From positions 62,001 through 126,000 of the forward strand of contig JAJGQC010000614.1 of assembly GCA_021014325.1 (NCBI GenBank): a stretch of DNA of 64,000 nt, given 5' to 3'. Source of the stretch: Plazaster borealis. Lineage: Eukaryota > Echinodermata > Asteroidea > Forcipulatida > Labidiasteridae. This document shows positions 28,016 through 39,912 of this stretch, one piece after another. A program made the position numbers and the translations under genes. Positions within the stretch are counted from its first letter, which is position 1. Each line of letters begins with the position of its first letter. A model generated the notes under the pieces. The model worked only from the letters and a program-made list of their open reading frames with translations. It searched no databases and was not told the DNA's origin.

Positions 28016-28690
28016 TAATTTTTAAAAATACTTGTACTCAACAAATTTGACAACCCAAATAAAAAAATCCTTAAATTAGAATCAGTTTTTGTTAAATGAG
28101 AATGTTTTATTTGCAAAATACAATTACATACATGTACTAAAAAGGAACATAACTCCCTGAACATCCAGGATGTAAGCCTGGTTCATACTTCAAGCGAATT
28201 ACGAAAGTGAACTTCCTTCACAATTAGGAATAGTTTGCGATAGTACGCTTCGCACTTGCTTTCGCATAAAGTTATGAACTGGTTCAGTTATTAAAATAGA
28301 AGGCAAACTAAGATCTATGTAAACATAAATCAGGGGAAAGACAGACAAGTTACAGACATATGTTAAGGGTCAATAAAGTCACTGTGTGTACAAAAAGTAC
28401 ATGTAGCTCTACAAGTTAATATTGTCCAGAAAGCTTGAAGGCAAAGGAACAGAATGGAAACATTTTTCGGTACATGTATACAGTATTCTTGAACATGACT
28501 TCATTTCAGAGGGAAATATCTCACAGAAAAATGGTTCTTGTGTGAACTTTATAATCAGTAAGCTTTCAGACTAAAATAAATCAAAGATGTTTTTTATTCT
28601 TGCCAATCCTTTATAATAACCTTTAACCCTTCAGAGACCATTGATCTCTGTACAATCCTCACAATATAAACAGACATAACTACTATGTAT
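28016..28690. other. SNRPC downstream region, possible 3' UTR
   Basis: No coding sequence. On the minus strand an AAATAAAAC poly(A)-signal-like hexamer context lies at about 28103-28113, which could end a long SNRPC 3' UTR running from 29441 through the SINE and MITE. This is only a possibility. Confidence 0.3.
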
Positions 28691-28692
28691 AA

Positions 28693-29058
28693 AGGTATCG
28701 TACACGTTTGGTAATGACTCAAAACAAATATTAGCATAAAAACTTACTTGGTAACAAGCAACGGAGAGCTGTTGATAGTACAAAACATTGTGAGAAACAA
28801 CTCCCTCTGAAGTAACCTAGTTTTTGAGAAAGAGGTAATTTCTCACTAAAATAATAAAAACTTCTTGCAAGAAGTTTTTATTCCTATCTGAAAGCACACA
28901 AATTTGTACAACAAGGGTGTTTTTTCTTTCACCATTTTCTTGCAACTTCAATAACCAATTGAGCCCAAATTTTCACAGGCTTGTTATTTTATGCATATGT
29001 TGGGATACACCAAGTGAGAACACTGGTCTTTGACAATTACCAAACGTGTTCAGTGCCT
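28693..29058 (+). mobile_element. TTAA MITE, subfamily A
   Basis: Right TTAA at 29059-29062. The left flank has mutated to TATAA. Otherwise full length with the central palindrome. Confidence 0.82.
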
Positions 29059-29199
29059 TTAAGGTCCTGAAAACTTGATGGAAATGTTAACAGCAAGGAG
29101 TATGCCAAGAATTAGTACAAAAGTTGATTTACCAAATTTTATGATTTTTGACACATTCGTCAGTACGTGAAAACGGTGACAAATTCTGATTTTGATTTT

Positions 29200-29305
29200 T
29201 GGGTTGAACAATGAAAAATGGACTAGAGCAGGATTTGAACCAACGACCTCCGGATTAACGTGCTGGCGCTCTACCAACTGAGCTCCCTAGCCCTATGTTG
29301 GAATT
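29200..29305 (-). mobile_element. SINE with internal tRNA-like region (fragment)
   Basis: On the minus strand: GCTCAGTTGGTAGAGCGCCA, GGTTCAAATCCTGCTCTAGT, TTGTTCAACCCAAAAATC. It lies 3' of the SNRPC stop. Confidence 0.75.
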
Positions 29306-29441
29306 ATGATTTTGTGAGTGGGGGAAAAGTTTAGGACACCTGAAGAAAAAAAAGCACAGGCAGACAGAAAAGAATTTGAAAACATTTACAAAAAACACTT
29401 GGAAAATTTACTTTTAAAAACTGAAAACAATTTGTAAAATG

Positions 29442-29539
29442 TTATGAGGGTCTGTTTGCAACTGAGATTCCAGGTCTTGGTAGTAATCCTCCAGGAGGTG
29501 GCATTGAACCTGGCTGCATCGGTCCCATCGCTCCCATCA
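29442..29539 (-). CDS. SNRPC: SNRPC exon 5 (C-terminal, stop)
   Basis: The acceptor TCACACAG joins the leftover A of exon 4 to TG, making ATG (Met), then [16 protein letters not shown] and GISVANRPS with TAA at 29442-29444. Composition and ending are typical of U1-C tails. Confidence 0.87.
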
Positions 29540-32500
29540 CTGTGTGACAATCAACACATACAATAGCATTAGATCAAGACATGAAATAGCGTTAGATCAA
29601 GACATACAATAGCGTTACATCAAGACATGAAATAGCGTTAGATCAAGACATGAAATAGCGTTACATCACGACATGAAATAGCGTTAGATCAAGACATGAA
29701 ATAGCATAGATCAAGACATACAATAGCATTAGATCAAGACATGAAATAGCGTTAGATCAACACATACAATAGCGTTAGTTCAAGACATACAATAGCGTTA
29801 GATCAAGACATACAATAGCGTTAGATCAAGACATACAATAGCGTTAGATCAAGACATACAATAGCGTTAGATCAAGACATACAATAGCGTTAGATCAAGA
29901 TATACAATAGCGTTAGATCAAGACATACAATAGCGTTAGATCAAGACATACAATAGCGTAGATCAAGACATGAAATAGCGTTAGATCAAGACATACAATA
30001 GCATTAGATCAAGACATACAACAGCATTAGATCAAGACATGAAATAGCGTTAGATCAAGACATACAATAGCTTTAGATCAAGACATGAAATAGCGTTAGA
30101 TCAAGACATGAAATAGCGTTAGATCAAGACATACAATAGCTTTAGATCAAGACATGAAATAGCGTTAGATCAAGACATGAAATAGCGTTAGATCAAGACA
30201 TACAATAGCGTAGATCAAGACATACAATAGCATTAGATCAAGACATGAAATAGCGTTAGATCAAGACATACAAAAGCGTAGATCAAGACATGAAATAGCG
30301 TTAGATCAAGACATACAATAGCGTAGATCAAGACATGAAATAGCGTTAGATCAAGACATACAATAGAGTAGATCAAGACATGAAATAGCGTTAGATCAAG
30401 ACATACAATAGCGTAGATCAAGTAATGAAATAGCGTTAGATCAAGACATGAAATAGCGTTAGATCAAGACATGAAATAGCGTTAGATCAAGACATACAAT
30501 AGCATTAGATCAAGACATACAATAGCGTTAGATCAAGACATGAAATAACATCGTTCTCCCATCGCTCCCATCACTGTGTGACAATCAACACATACAATAG
30601 CATTAGATCAAGACATGAAATAGCGTTAGATCAAGACATACAATAGCGTTACATCAAGACATGAAATAGCGTTAGATCAAGACATGAAATAGCGTTAGAT
30701 CACGACATGAAATAGCGTTAGATCAAGACATGAAATAGCGTTAGATCAAGACATACAATAGCGTAGATCAAGACATGAAATAGCGTTAGATCAAGACATA
30801 CAATAGAGTAGATCAAGACATGAAATAGCGTTAGATCAAGACATACAATAGCGTAGATCAAGTAATGAAATAGCGTTAGATCAAGACATGAAATAGCGTT
30901 AGATCAAGACATGAAATAGCGTTAGATCAAGACATACAATAGCATTAGATCAAGACATACAATAGCGTTAGATCAAGACATGAAATAGCATTAGATCAAG
31001 ACATGAAATAGCGTTACATCAAGACATGAACAGTCAGGATGAGATTCAACAAACTTGAACAACATTCCTGAAAAGATAAAAAGCTATGGGTCTTGGTTCT
31101 CCTTTTGTTTGAGACACTGACTTTCAAAGATGTTATAGAGGCGTGTCGTGGCCGAGTGGTTAAGCACACTAAACATAAGCTCTGGGCCAAATTTCATAGC
31201 GCTACTTAACGGTAAGAAGACAAATTTGCTTAAGTGTAAGCATATTTCACAGGTTAGCAAGAAAATTAGGCGGCCAGCTTGCGCGTTCTCAATGGATTTG
31301 CATTGTTGCGTTATTCATTTTCATACAGTAAGCATCGGAAGGTTAGCTGGCCTTTTCGTGTGCTTACGGTTAGCAGTGCTCTGAAATGAAAACTCGTACA
31401 GGGAGGGTTAGCACAAAATCAGCCGTTAAGCAGCTATATGAAATTGGACCCTGGTCTTTCCGATCAGCAAAGCAGAGTGTGGGTTCGAGTCCCGGTCTTG
31501 ACACTTGGGTTCCTTAAGGAAGATACCAAACCATAATTGCTTCGCTCCTTGGATGGGACGTAAAGCCTTCGGTTCCATGTGTTGTGTAATGCACATAAAA
31601 TAACCCAGTGACACTTATCGCTGAAGGGTTTGCCTTGGAGTTTCTAGCAGTGGCTGCTGAATGCGCCGCAGCACCTTGTAAACCCCTACAAGGTGCTGCA
31701 TATATGGGTCTCATAATTCAAAAACCTGTCTGGAAATATATAATGATAAGCACTTTGAGACGCCCATAGATAAAGCACTACATAAAAACTAATTATTACA
31801 GTTCAGGAGGTTTACAGAATACATTTTTGTATTCTTAAAACTATTGTATTGTTTGTTCTTCACAGATGCCACTGTGGTAACGAAAACAAACCTGAAAATT
31901 ATTTTTCCTTAGACAAAAGCAAAAGCCACTGAATGAATGTCGCAGTGGTAACTATTTTGACAAATTATCGCAGAGCAATCATCGCAGAGATGCACACATT
32001 GAATTCCCAAAAAGAGTAGCACCGCCAAGCACTTAAGTTCAAGTCAGGCATATAACTCACTGAGCCGTAAAAAGAGGAAAATTACGACATTTACGATATA
32101 AACTAATATTTTCAGCAAATCGCTTATTGTTAAGCGGACTTGTAAAGAGGCCAAACAATTTTAACTTTATTCAGGCTTGATTTAAAAAAAAAATTTTCTT
32201 AAAAATCAGAAATCCGGTTAAGTGCCATCTCTGGTTCTTGTAGATCCTTTATTTCTGCAATTTTTTTTTAATTTAACTTAAATGTTTTGCTGTCAAATAA
32301 AATTAAGTGATTCTGATCAGTAACACCAGAGATTGAGTTCAGTTCACTTGACCGCTCGGCCACGACACCCCACCTCTTCCTCACCGCTTGAGGACAACAA
32401 AAGTGAAGAAAACAAAAATTTAGCTACTCACTTGGCGGTCTGGGCCCCATTCCCATCAGACCCGGTGGGTTCTGGATCAGTGGTCTTGGACCCCCCGGTG

Positions 32501-35500
32501 GCCCACCCATCACTGGCCCACCCATAGGCCCCTGGGGGCATGGGAGGCCCCCTCGATCCGCCGTAGTTCTGTGGGGCGGGACGGTAGCCCGCCTGGAGGG
32601 TGGCCCACCGCCCTCATTGAATGGGTTGTGCTGGATTTTACCGGACTGGGCAGCTGCGGCTGTTGGCAAAGAGAAAAAAATTGATAACATTTTTATAATT
32701 TGTAATATTTTTATAAATATCCGATTTGATTAATAATTAATTGCTTATATGGCCCAAAACACAGTTCTGCTACCAGTTGCCAGACCAACCCCAATGTTAT
32801 GAAATTACACGAGGCCATTGCCTCTGTTGCCCTGGTCTTGGCCTTGGCGCCCCTTCAGAAAATTCCCATAGACTTTAAGATTTTCCAATGGAAGTGCCTT
32901 TGCAAAAATGAAAATGGCCTTGCTCTTTCAAAGATGAAATTCTGGGCATGGCAACTTGGGTGTGAAATCAAGTAAAAGGGACCAACTAGTGTGTCTCGTT
33001 CAAGATGGCTACATACAATGTACATGTACTTTAAAAGATGTTAAATTTGCATCGGGATTGGGGTTGCCCATACACCGATGTGTGTGAAGCACTGTTTAGT
33101 CACTGTACTTTTCAGAGTCCTTGAAAACATCCACAGGCATATTTAAGATGGTTAATAGGTGTTAAATTTGCATCAGGGATAAAGAATATTATTTGGTTTT
33201 ACCCATACACCGATGTGTGTAAAACACTGTATGGTCAGTACTTTCCTAGAGTCTTGTTTGAAAACATCCACAGGCATATTCAAGATAGTTAATACATGTA
33301 GGTGTTAAATTTGCATCAGAGATAAAGAATATTATTTGGTTTTACCCATACACCGATGTGTGTAAAGCACTGTATACTCAGCAGGGCTCATTTTTTTTGG
33401 GGCGGGAATCTACATGACTGCAGGGCTTGTAGCAAAAAAAATTACTGGACCAGAAATTTTCTTACAAGACCAGAAATAAAATGAGAAAAAAATTCCCGAC
33501 ACCTGGACACTGTTGCATTTAACATGTTTAACTTTTTATATTTGAACAAGCACTAAGGCATGTTTGGGAGGTTTTATCACATTTTGTCTTTATTGGTATT
33601 AAGTGCTCCGCCACGACACGTGCTTGACACACATCGATGTATGGGTAAAAACCAAATACAACGGCTACTTACTTGTTCTGTCGATGAGACTCTGAGCTTG
33701 CTCCTCCATCCACTTCTGGTAGTAGATTCTGACATTCTCTTTGTGTTTCCTGCCGTTGCAGTGTGTTTTCTCACCGGCTGCAAATTAAATTGAGAATATA
33801 GTGACCAATTTGATGCAATGCTTTACACTCTTAATGGGAAATACTCTCCAATACTTTAGGTAGAGTCATACTTTCGTACGGACCCCGACAAAAAATTGTG
33901 TAATCTCTATCCGAAAGCTTACTTGTTATAAAGATGGTAATGGCAGTAAGCTTCCTGTGATATTATTAATCGTTTCTCAGATTTCTGAGGGTTGGTGTCC
34001 GCTCGTGAATGCTGCTGACAGCTGACACCTCACTAAGCCTAGATGAATTCGACGTTCTTGTGAAAATACCCTGACAGTTTTTTGTCTGTTTTCTCAGTAT
34101 TCAACTGAAACATTCACAAATGAATTTTGTTTTATCTTTCTTGAAATTTCACCTTTAAATCAGTATTTCATGTACATTGACAAAAACCAACAGATGACCC
34201 TACTTTTAAAAGGTATAAACATTTTTTTTTTTTAACTGGTCTAAACTGTGTCACATGTAGAACTGGGCCCAATTTCATAGAGCTGCTGAAGCACAAAAAG
34301 TAGCTAAGCACAACAAAATTTTGCTCACCAGAATAAGGTTACCAGCCAAACTACCATATCACATGTACAATTTGTGACTGGTATCCTGCTCAATTCTGCT
34401 TAGCAGAAAATTGTTAACAATATTTTCAGCTTGGGCAGCTCTATGAAATTGGGCCCAGGTTGCATGTAATATTTCGGCTGAAAATTGACAATTTATTTAA
34501 ATCTAATACTCGTTCAGCCTTGGCGACAAGCGTGACTAGTAATCGGGACTTCTCATTACAACGAATAGTCGTGCTAGTCACGTTGTCACTTAACTTCATT
34601 AACCCCTGCGCCTAGCCAAGTGGCTGTAGCAGAAGGCACAATTTGGGGGGTTTTCAATAACATAAGAACCGTTCGGCCAAATCCGGTCAAACTTTTTGTA
34701 ATCCTGTATTAGAACCACCCCTTTTAGATAGTAAATTTTCCATGGGTTGAGTTTCAGTAATGGGTCACCATCGTCCTTTGAAGTTTGCTGGTGGCAGCCC
34801 CCCATTGACATGCGTACATGAAATAAGATCCGCAGCCAACACAATGTAATTATCTATCATCGGGCTAATACAATGTACGCCCCAACACACTCCCCTGCCC
34901 CCACCCACTCCCCCGCCCATTCTAACAACGATCCCCCCCAACCCCACCACCCCAAAACAGACCTCATTACCATATAATTAAAAGTGCCTTCTAATGAGGC
35001 TGGATGGATGAGCGATATATTTTTTGGGAGCCTTGTGACGCAGGGTTAATCGTACTGCAGCGTATACTTAATAAAAGTAATCGTTAATGCTATGAAGTGA
35101 ACTGATGACAATTTTACTGTCTGTAACGTACGTGAATACCACAGCACTCTGAAGTGACACCAGGCCTGGAATTACACCGGGGCCACGGAGGCCATGGCCT
35201 CTGTTGCCCTGGTCTTGGCCTGGTGCCCCTTCAAAAGTTGCTCACAGACTTAAAGATTTTTCAATGGAAGTGCCCCTTTGCAAAATGAAAATGGCCTTGC
35301 CCTCTCAAACATGAAATTCCAAGCCTGTGACACACACACCACTGGCACTGCAAGAAGTAAACAATGTTAGCGGGCATTTAGAATAATCAACGTTTTAAAA
35401 AAAACGAAATTGTGGGTCAAAAGAAAAAACTGACAATCAAAATTCAGTGTACAACTAAAGTAAGAGAAGAAAAACAAAGTAATTTTTTTAAGGGGAAAAA

Positions 35501-38500
35501 TGCAAAATCGTCTCCCCGAGTTCTTCTGTAATGTCTGTGCTGTCTATTGTTATCGGTCAACCTTGTTTCAATAGCCAACCTCCGTGCATGCTGGAAGCCA
35601 GGAAAAGCCATTGAAAAACTTATGAGCTGGGAGAACATTGATCTAAAAATATCTGCTTCATATACAGTATGAGGCATTAATTTATTCTTCAGTAAGTTTT
35701 TGTTCCGTTTTTTTCTGCCAAAATTTCTCAATGATGTTTTAAGTGTTTTACATTAATTCACTACACAATGAAGATCAAATCTGTGTTCTTAGAATGAGTG
35801 TCATGATTTTTGAAAGTGGTAAAAATTTTGCAAATCTGGTCACTTGTCGGACAAAAAGGGTTGAAATTCCACATGTATGTGATTTGTTACAGGGGTAGTC
35901 TCGTAACCCTGCGGTCTGCGACCATCGGGAGGATGGAGGGTTACGATTACCGCAACTATTGCTTGGTGTGTACTTTCATTATCAAGCATTGCGCACAACG
36001 CATGATGGACACATTCTGGCCGTACGAGTCATTTGCACATGTGTCTATCTACAAAAATGTGTCTATTTGCATGTGTCTATACAACTTAAAGACTCACCCG
36101 TGAGCACATTTTGGGCCACCGTAACGCTATACATTTTCATTGTCTTTGAACTTTTATGGTCTTTAGCCAGCACTTACTTCAGTTTCCTTTGTACTGCTCA
36201 CCTAAAACTTTCTCAACACACTGTACATTCACAATGCTAGCAGTAGCACATAACTTTTGCCAAATTATATACAACAAATGAAATTTCGAACAAAACATCT
36301 TTCGCGCACAGGCACCGCTGTTCACCAGGCTTAGTGCAAAAATAAAGACAACGCCGTGTGCTCCGGACAGCTCTTGTAACACCCCTTTCACAGAATGGTT
36401 GGTCCGCGCATTCTTATTCAAGCCTTGAGTGTGCTTCGTTGACAGCACAACAACCGTGAGTATTGAGTACAAACTTTCATTTTTTGAGCAGGTTTTTGAA
36501 TAATTCGGGAAAAGTTATGTGCTAGCATTGTGAATGTATGTATGGTGTGTTCAGAAAGTTTTAGGTTAGTACAAAGGAAACTGAAGTTAGTGCTGGCTAA
36601 AGACCATAAAAGTTAGAACTATCACGGACCATTTTGAAAACTGTGACTCCTATAACTAAGGCTCACAGGTGAGTCTTATAGTTCTAGAAGTAGTGTCTAT
36701 CCTGATCAAATAAAACCATTGGGTTTGTAAGACCAGTGCTTATCAGTATCCTTGTGGACAAAGACAGGAGACCAGTCTAGGCTTTGTCCAACAGGTGGAT
36801 GAACTAAAGCCGTGATGATAAACAATGATGTCAAAGATCAGACAACACTTGGTTATGACTAATCAAAGTCATCACAAAGACTTACCGAATCATGTGTAAG
36901 GTATGTATCGCAGTAGTCACAGTAATACCTGTCAAAGAAAAAACCAAGAAAATACTACTTGTTTATTTATGATTTCTCATTTGATATTTTATAGTTGAAG
37001 ATCAGTCAGCCCAGGTATTGTCAAGGATTTTTGAAGTAAATTATGTAAATGTACAATTAGTACACAAATTCAACAAGTCACACAAGTTCCATCCCTTTCT
37101 TCAGTTTCAGTTCAGCCCAAATCATTGGGGCTAAAAGTCACCGGTTGCTCTAGCCCCACTTCTGTCGCCAAGAATCCCCTATTGGCCACACGTCACAACC
37201 ATCTTGTCTTCAGCTTACCTCTTACTAAGTCTTAGCTTGACTTCTGTGTTTTGGATGTTTAAATAAATAACCTTTTAAAAAGATAATTGAAGAATAATGT
37301 TTTCAATTTCTTCCGAATTACTTCCCCCGATGTACACTGAGCGCTGCCATTTAGGAATCACAAAAATAAAATTATGACGTCATCGGCCGGCCGGGCTGTG
37401 GGCGGAGCGATGGTGCGAACACAATTTTACGGCTATTTTATGTGACACATGCAATATACGGAGCAGGTACCACTTGTACTGTACACAGACTGGAGTCTTA
37501 CTCAACGATCACCCTCCGCTGATTTGCGTGTATTGACAATGGAGTGAGCCATCTTGGGTTTTTTCACATCCAACCCCCTGAAACTGTTTGAAACATTTTT
37601 TCTTTTTTTTCTTTTTTTAACAAAATAGCCTAGTTTTCTGGATTTGTTTCCACTTTTGAAAAAATAAATGATTTAAGTGATTATGGAAACATAAACAAAT
37701 TATGTATGTGCTACCCGAACCATATATGTAACGTTTTATTGTAATGGTATTGTCCAACTTTCTTGTGTTGATGAGAGCACTTTGTTTGTAAGACTCCAGT
37801 CTGTGTACAGTACGTGCATGACGTGTGGGATTGTCGGTCACTTCGTACCCAAGTCACTTCGTACCCAAGTCACTTCGTACCCAAGTCACTTCGTACCCAT
37901 GTCAAGTCATACGCATATGACGTGACTTGGGTATGATTGTTAAAACCAACCTCCGTGTAAAGTGTCCTGTCGGTTTTTTGGTTTGGTTTTTCTAACAAAT
38001 TTATTGGATCGGGTTTAATTTTTATATTATGATCAGAAAAGATGCATAGAAAAGGAAAAAATAGTGCAGCGAGAGCGATGTGTTTATGAGTACGATGTTA
38101 TAATTTTGCATAAAATATAACCGGAACTCCACGCATCCCCCCGCGTCAGCATCACCCTGAAAATTTGAGTTTTGTGTTGCCCGGCCATCATCGGGGCATT
38201 TCAACGATGATATTTCCACATTTCTTTAACAAAAACCATCACCCTAGACCACCTCCCTTCCCCTACCCCCCAAATTTTAAACCGGATTCACATTGAACTC
38301 GGAGAGGTCTTTTGTCCAGTTCAACTGCCGGACGCGGCGGGCCGGCCACATGACTCAGACAATTGAGGTACGAAGTGACTTGAGTACGAGGTGACTTGGG
38401 TACGAAGTGACCTGGGTATGATATTTTGGGTACGAAGTGACTTGGGTACGAAGTGACTTGGGTACGAAGTGACCGGCTGTGACGTGTGGTATTCGCCTAG

Positions 38501-39912
38501 CCTCCATATATGTATGTATGTGTCACATGAAATAAATAGCCATAAAATTGTGTTCGCACCATCGCTCCACCCACAGCCCGGCCGGCCGACAACGTCATGA
38601 TTTTATTTTTATGATTATAAAATGGCCGCGCTCAGTGTACGTCAGGGGAAGTAGTTGAAATTGAAATTGAAAACATTATTATTCAAATATCTTTTTAAAA
38701 GGTTATTTATTTAAACATCAAAAACACAGAAGTCAAACTAAGAGATAAGTGAACACATTTATCTGGTTTAAACCGCCGACCCGCCTGTTGGGAAAGCGGA
38801 AGCGCCTTGAAGTTTTTTTCGCGAAGCAGTTTTTAAGCTGAAGACAAGATGGTCGCGATGTGTGGCCAACATGACAAGGTTTCTTGACTTTTTAGTCGAC
38901 CAACTGACCATACCCCATGGGAAGAAATTTTCGTATCTGGCCACCACTTTTTCATTCATTATGAATTAAAAATAAAATAGTAATCTTATATAGTCTAGGA
39001 CTAGGACTAGCGCTACATTCAGGTACCACCATTAAACACACGTGAAAGACCGTGTGCGCCTAGTCTTGGCTCAAGGTGTTGGCTTTTTAATACATTTTTT
39101 AGTAAACGGGACGACGACATGGGTAAGTATAATGGGATATCGCGTTTATTATTCTAAAAATGAACAACAATCAATGGCTTTAATTAAAGACTAACGCGGA
39201 GCATTTTACCGGGTCTAGCCCCAGACTCGCGTGTCAAAATCAAATCAAGTGCTTCCCGATGCCAGGTTCCTCTTCTCTGTGTGAGTGTTGTGCAGTAAAA
39301 TTACTTGCTGCTCGATGGTGGAGGTAAAAAAAAAAGCGGGCCGACCATTCACGGCGGAGACGGGAAAAAGCAGAGCCGGATACAGCAGAGTCTCACATGC
39401 CTGGGACTTATTTAATCAAATGAGATATATTGGGGTTTTTGCTAAACACTGAATGACTGACAGATGACTGAGACTCAGCTGAGACTGCTGAGCAGTTGAG
39501 TGCTGGAAGTGGAAGTGGAAGGAGAGTCTGAAAAAGTGGTGGCCACAAAGTATAACAACAGATACGAAACATTTTTCCATTAATTCATTGTCATGATCAT
39601 GGCAAGATAGACACTAGGGATAGAGCCAGTGAGTAGGAGGGAATTTCAGTGTATTGACTTCCTACAGTTATTATAGATTACATTAACAAATTTAACACCG
39701 CGTACATTGAACATTCCACTCGACCGAATCGTATCGTACACGTACAATCTGATGCAAATATCAATAGCCAGCAAAACCATCCCAAAAAATCGCCACAAAG
39801 ACCCAAAGTTTAAACCCGTTCCTGCTAAAATTTTGGTTGTAATTACTATGAAATAAGCATAAACTCTACCTTATATCTCATATCTGACATTATTAAAAAC
39901 TTACTTTGGCAT
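29442..39912 (-). CDS. SNRPC: U1 small nuclear ribonucleoprotein C (U1-C)
   Basis: Five exons on the minus strand: 39905-39912, 36886-36928, 33673-33777, 32432-32659, 29442-29539. Together they encode [17 protein letters not shown], the zinc-finger core, the helix [26 protein letters not shown] and a Gly/Pro/Met-rich tail ending [10 protein letters not shown]1-C is a core protein of the U1 snRNP; its CCHH zinc finger stabilises U1 pairing with 5' splice sites in the nucleus. Using exon 2 extended by four bases gives 161 residues (human 159). With the canonical exon 2 donor the frame breaks in exon 3. Introns are large and carry foldback elements and a minisatellite. Confidence 0.92.
29547..31030. 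repeat. 23-bp minisatellite in SNRPC intron 4
   Basis: About 60 copies of a 23-bp unit GATCAAGACATACAATAGCG plus TTA, with the variant CATGAAATAGCG and 21-22-bp units lacking TT. A higher-order duplication of about 445 bp is visible: the rare variants AATAGAGTAGATC and AAGTAATGAAATAG occur together at 30359-30440 and 30803-30880. A copied exon 5 acceptor lies at about 30551-30592. Confidence 0.95.
31143..31800 (+). mobile_element. tRNA-derived SINE(s), long copy
   Basis: GTGTCGTGGCCGAGTGGTTA head at 31144. It is interrupted by about 250 bp of other repeat (AATTTCATAGCGCTACTTAA), then resumes at GATCAGCAAAGCAGAGTGTG and GGTTCGAGTCCCGGTCTTGA. The tail has GTGTAATGCACATAAAATAA and TAAAGCACTACATAAAAAC. 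Confidence 0.75.
31885..32240 (-). repeat. Dispersed repeat, uninterrupted copy of 2500-3268
   Basis: Contains CACCGCCAAGCACTTAAGTT with a single TTAA where the 2761-3131 MITE sits in the other copy. Confidence 0.8.
32432..32659 (-). CDS. SNRPC: SNRPC exon 4 (proline/glycine-rich)
   Basis: Begins [19 protein letters not shown] (compare TAAFQQGKI in human), then a Gly/Pro/Met-rich low-complexity region ending MGMGPRPP. Acceptor AACAG, donor GCCAA|GTGAGT, phase 1 out. Confidence 0.88.
33010..33400. repeat. Local tandem repeat of about 130 bp in SNRPC intron 3
   Basis: Three degenerate units, each with GTGTTAAATTTGCATC, ACCCATACACCGATGTGTGT and GAAAACATCCACAGGCATAT. Confidence 0.8.
33673..33777 (-). 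CDS. SNRPC: SNRPC exon 3 (zinc finger histidines, helix)
   Basis: Encodes [20 protein letters not shown] and [12 protein letters not shown]. The acceptor is TTTGCAG. The first 11 bases read PVRK in the frame set by the canonical exon 2 donor, but the rest is conserved one frame away. Either an unusual donor is used or bases are missing near the A-run at 33766-33769. Confidence 0.92.
34595..35045 (-). repeat. Dispersed repeat, inverted copy of 1130-1625
   Basis: GCCTTCTAATGAGGCTGG, TTGGGGGGAT-type pyrimidine-rich tract, GGGTCACCATCGTCCTTTGA. Confidence 0.7.
35690..35959 (+). mobile_element. Solo terminal repeat related to the 53270-58154 element
   Basis: Aligns with 57890-58154: AAGATCAAATCTGTGTTCTT, ATGATTTTTGAAAGTGGTAA, a diverged CGTAACCCT hairpin, and the outer end CGATTACCGCAACTA. 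Only the outer 270 bp is present and the rest of the element is absent. Confidence 0.7.
36082..36692. mobile_element. Foldback element, arms about 175 bp
   Basis: AGACTCACCCGTGAGC ... TTTTATGGTCTTTAGCCAGC, CAGTTTCCTTTGTAC, ACAATGCTAGC is inverted at 36514-36692 (GCTAGCATTGTGAATGTATG, GTACAAAGGAAACTGAAGTT, GCTGGCTAAAGACCATAAAA, CAGGTGAGTCT). It ends about 190 bp from SNRPC exon 2. Confidence 0.85.
36886..36928 (-). CDS. SNRPC: SNRPC exon 2 (zinc finger, two cysteines)
   Basis: Encodes [14 protein letters not shown], which matches U1-C exactly and supplies the two zinc-binding cysteines. The strongest donor is TTCG|GTAAGT at 36885. An alternative GT at 36881-36880 (GTAA|GTCTTT) would add four bases and keep exon 3 in frame. 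Confidence 0.93.
37228..38745. mobile_element. Large nested foldback in SNRPC intron 1
   Basis: Outer arms 37228-37450 and 38524-38745, about 220 bp each: TTGACTTCTGTGTTTTGGAT, CGGCCGGCCGGGCTGTGGGC, GATGGTGCGAACACAATTTT and their reverse complements. Inner inverted blocks are 16-bp tandem repeats, ACTTCGTACCCAAGTC at 37850-37910 and its complement at 38370-38475. Confidence 0.88.
39905..39912 (-). CDS. SNRPC: SNRPC exon 1 (ATGCCAAA)
   Basis: An eight-base coding part (M, P, two bases of K) followed by GTAAGT. The first three residues MPK are invariant in U1-C, and the phase joins exactly to exon 2. Confidence 0.85.

Noticed and set aside
29547..31030. CRISPR-like array
   Set aside because: Repeat units are directly adjacent without unique spacers; it is a minisatellite in a eukaryotic intron.
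32424..32690. Collagen-like or unknown proline-rich gene
   Set aside because: It is exon 4 of SNRPC, shown by phase, TAAAQSGKI and joining exons.
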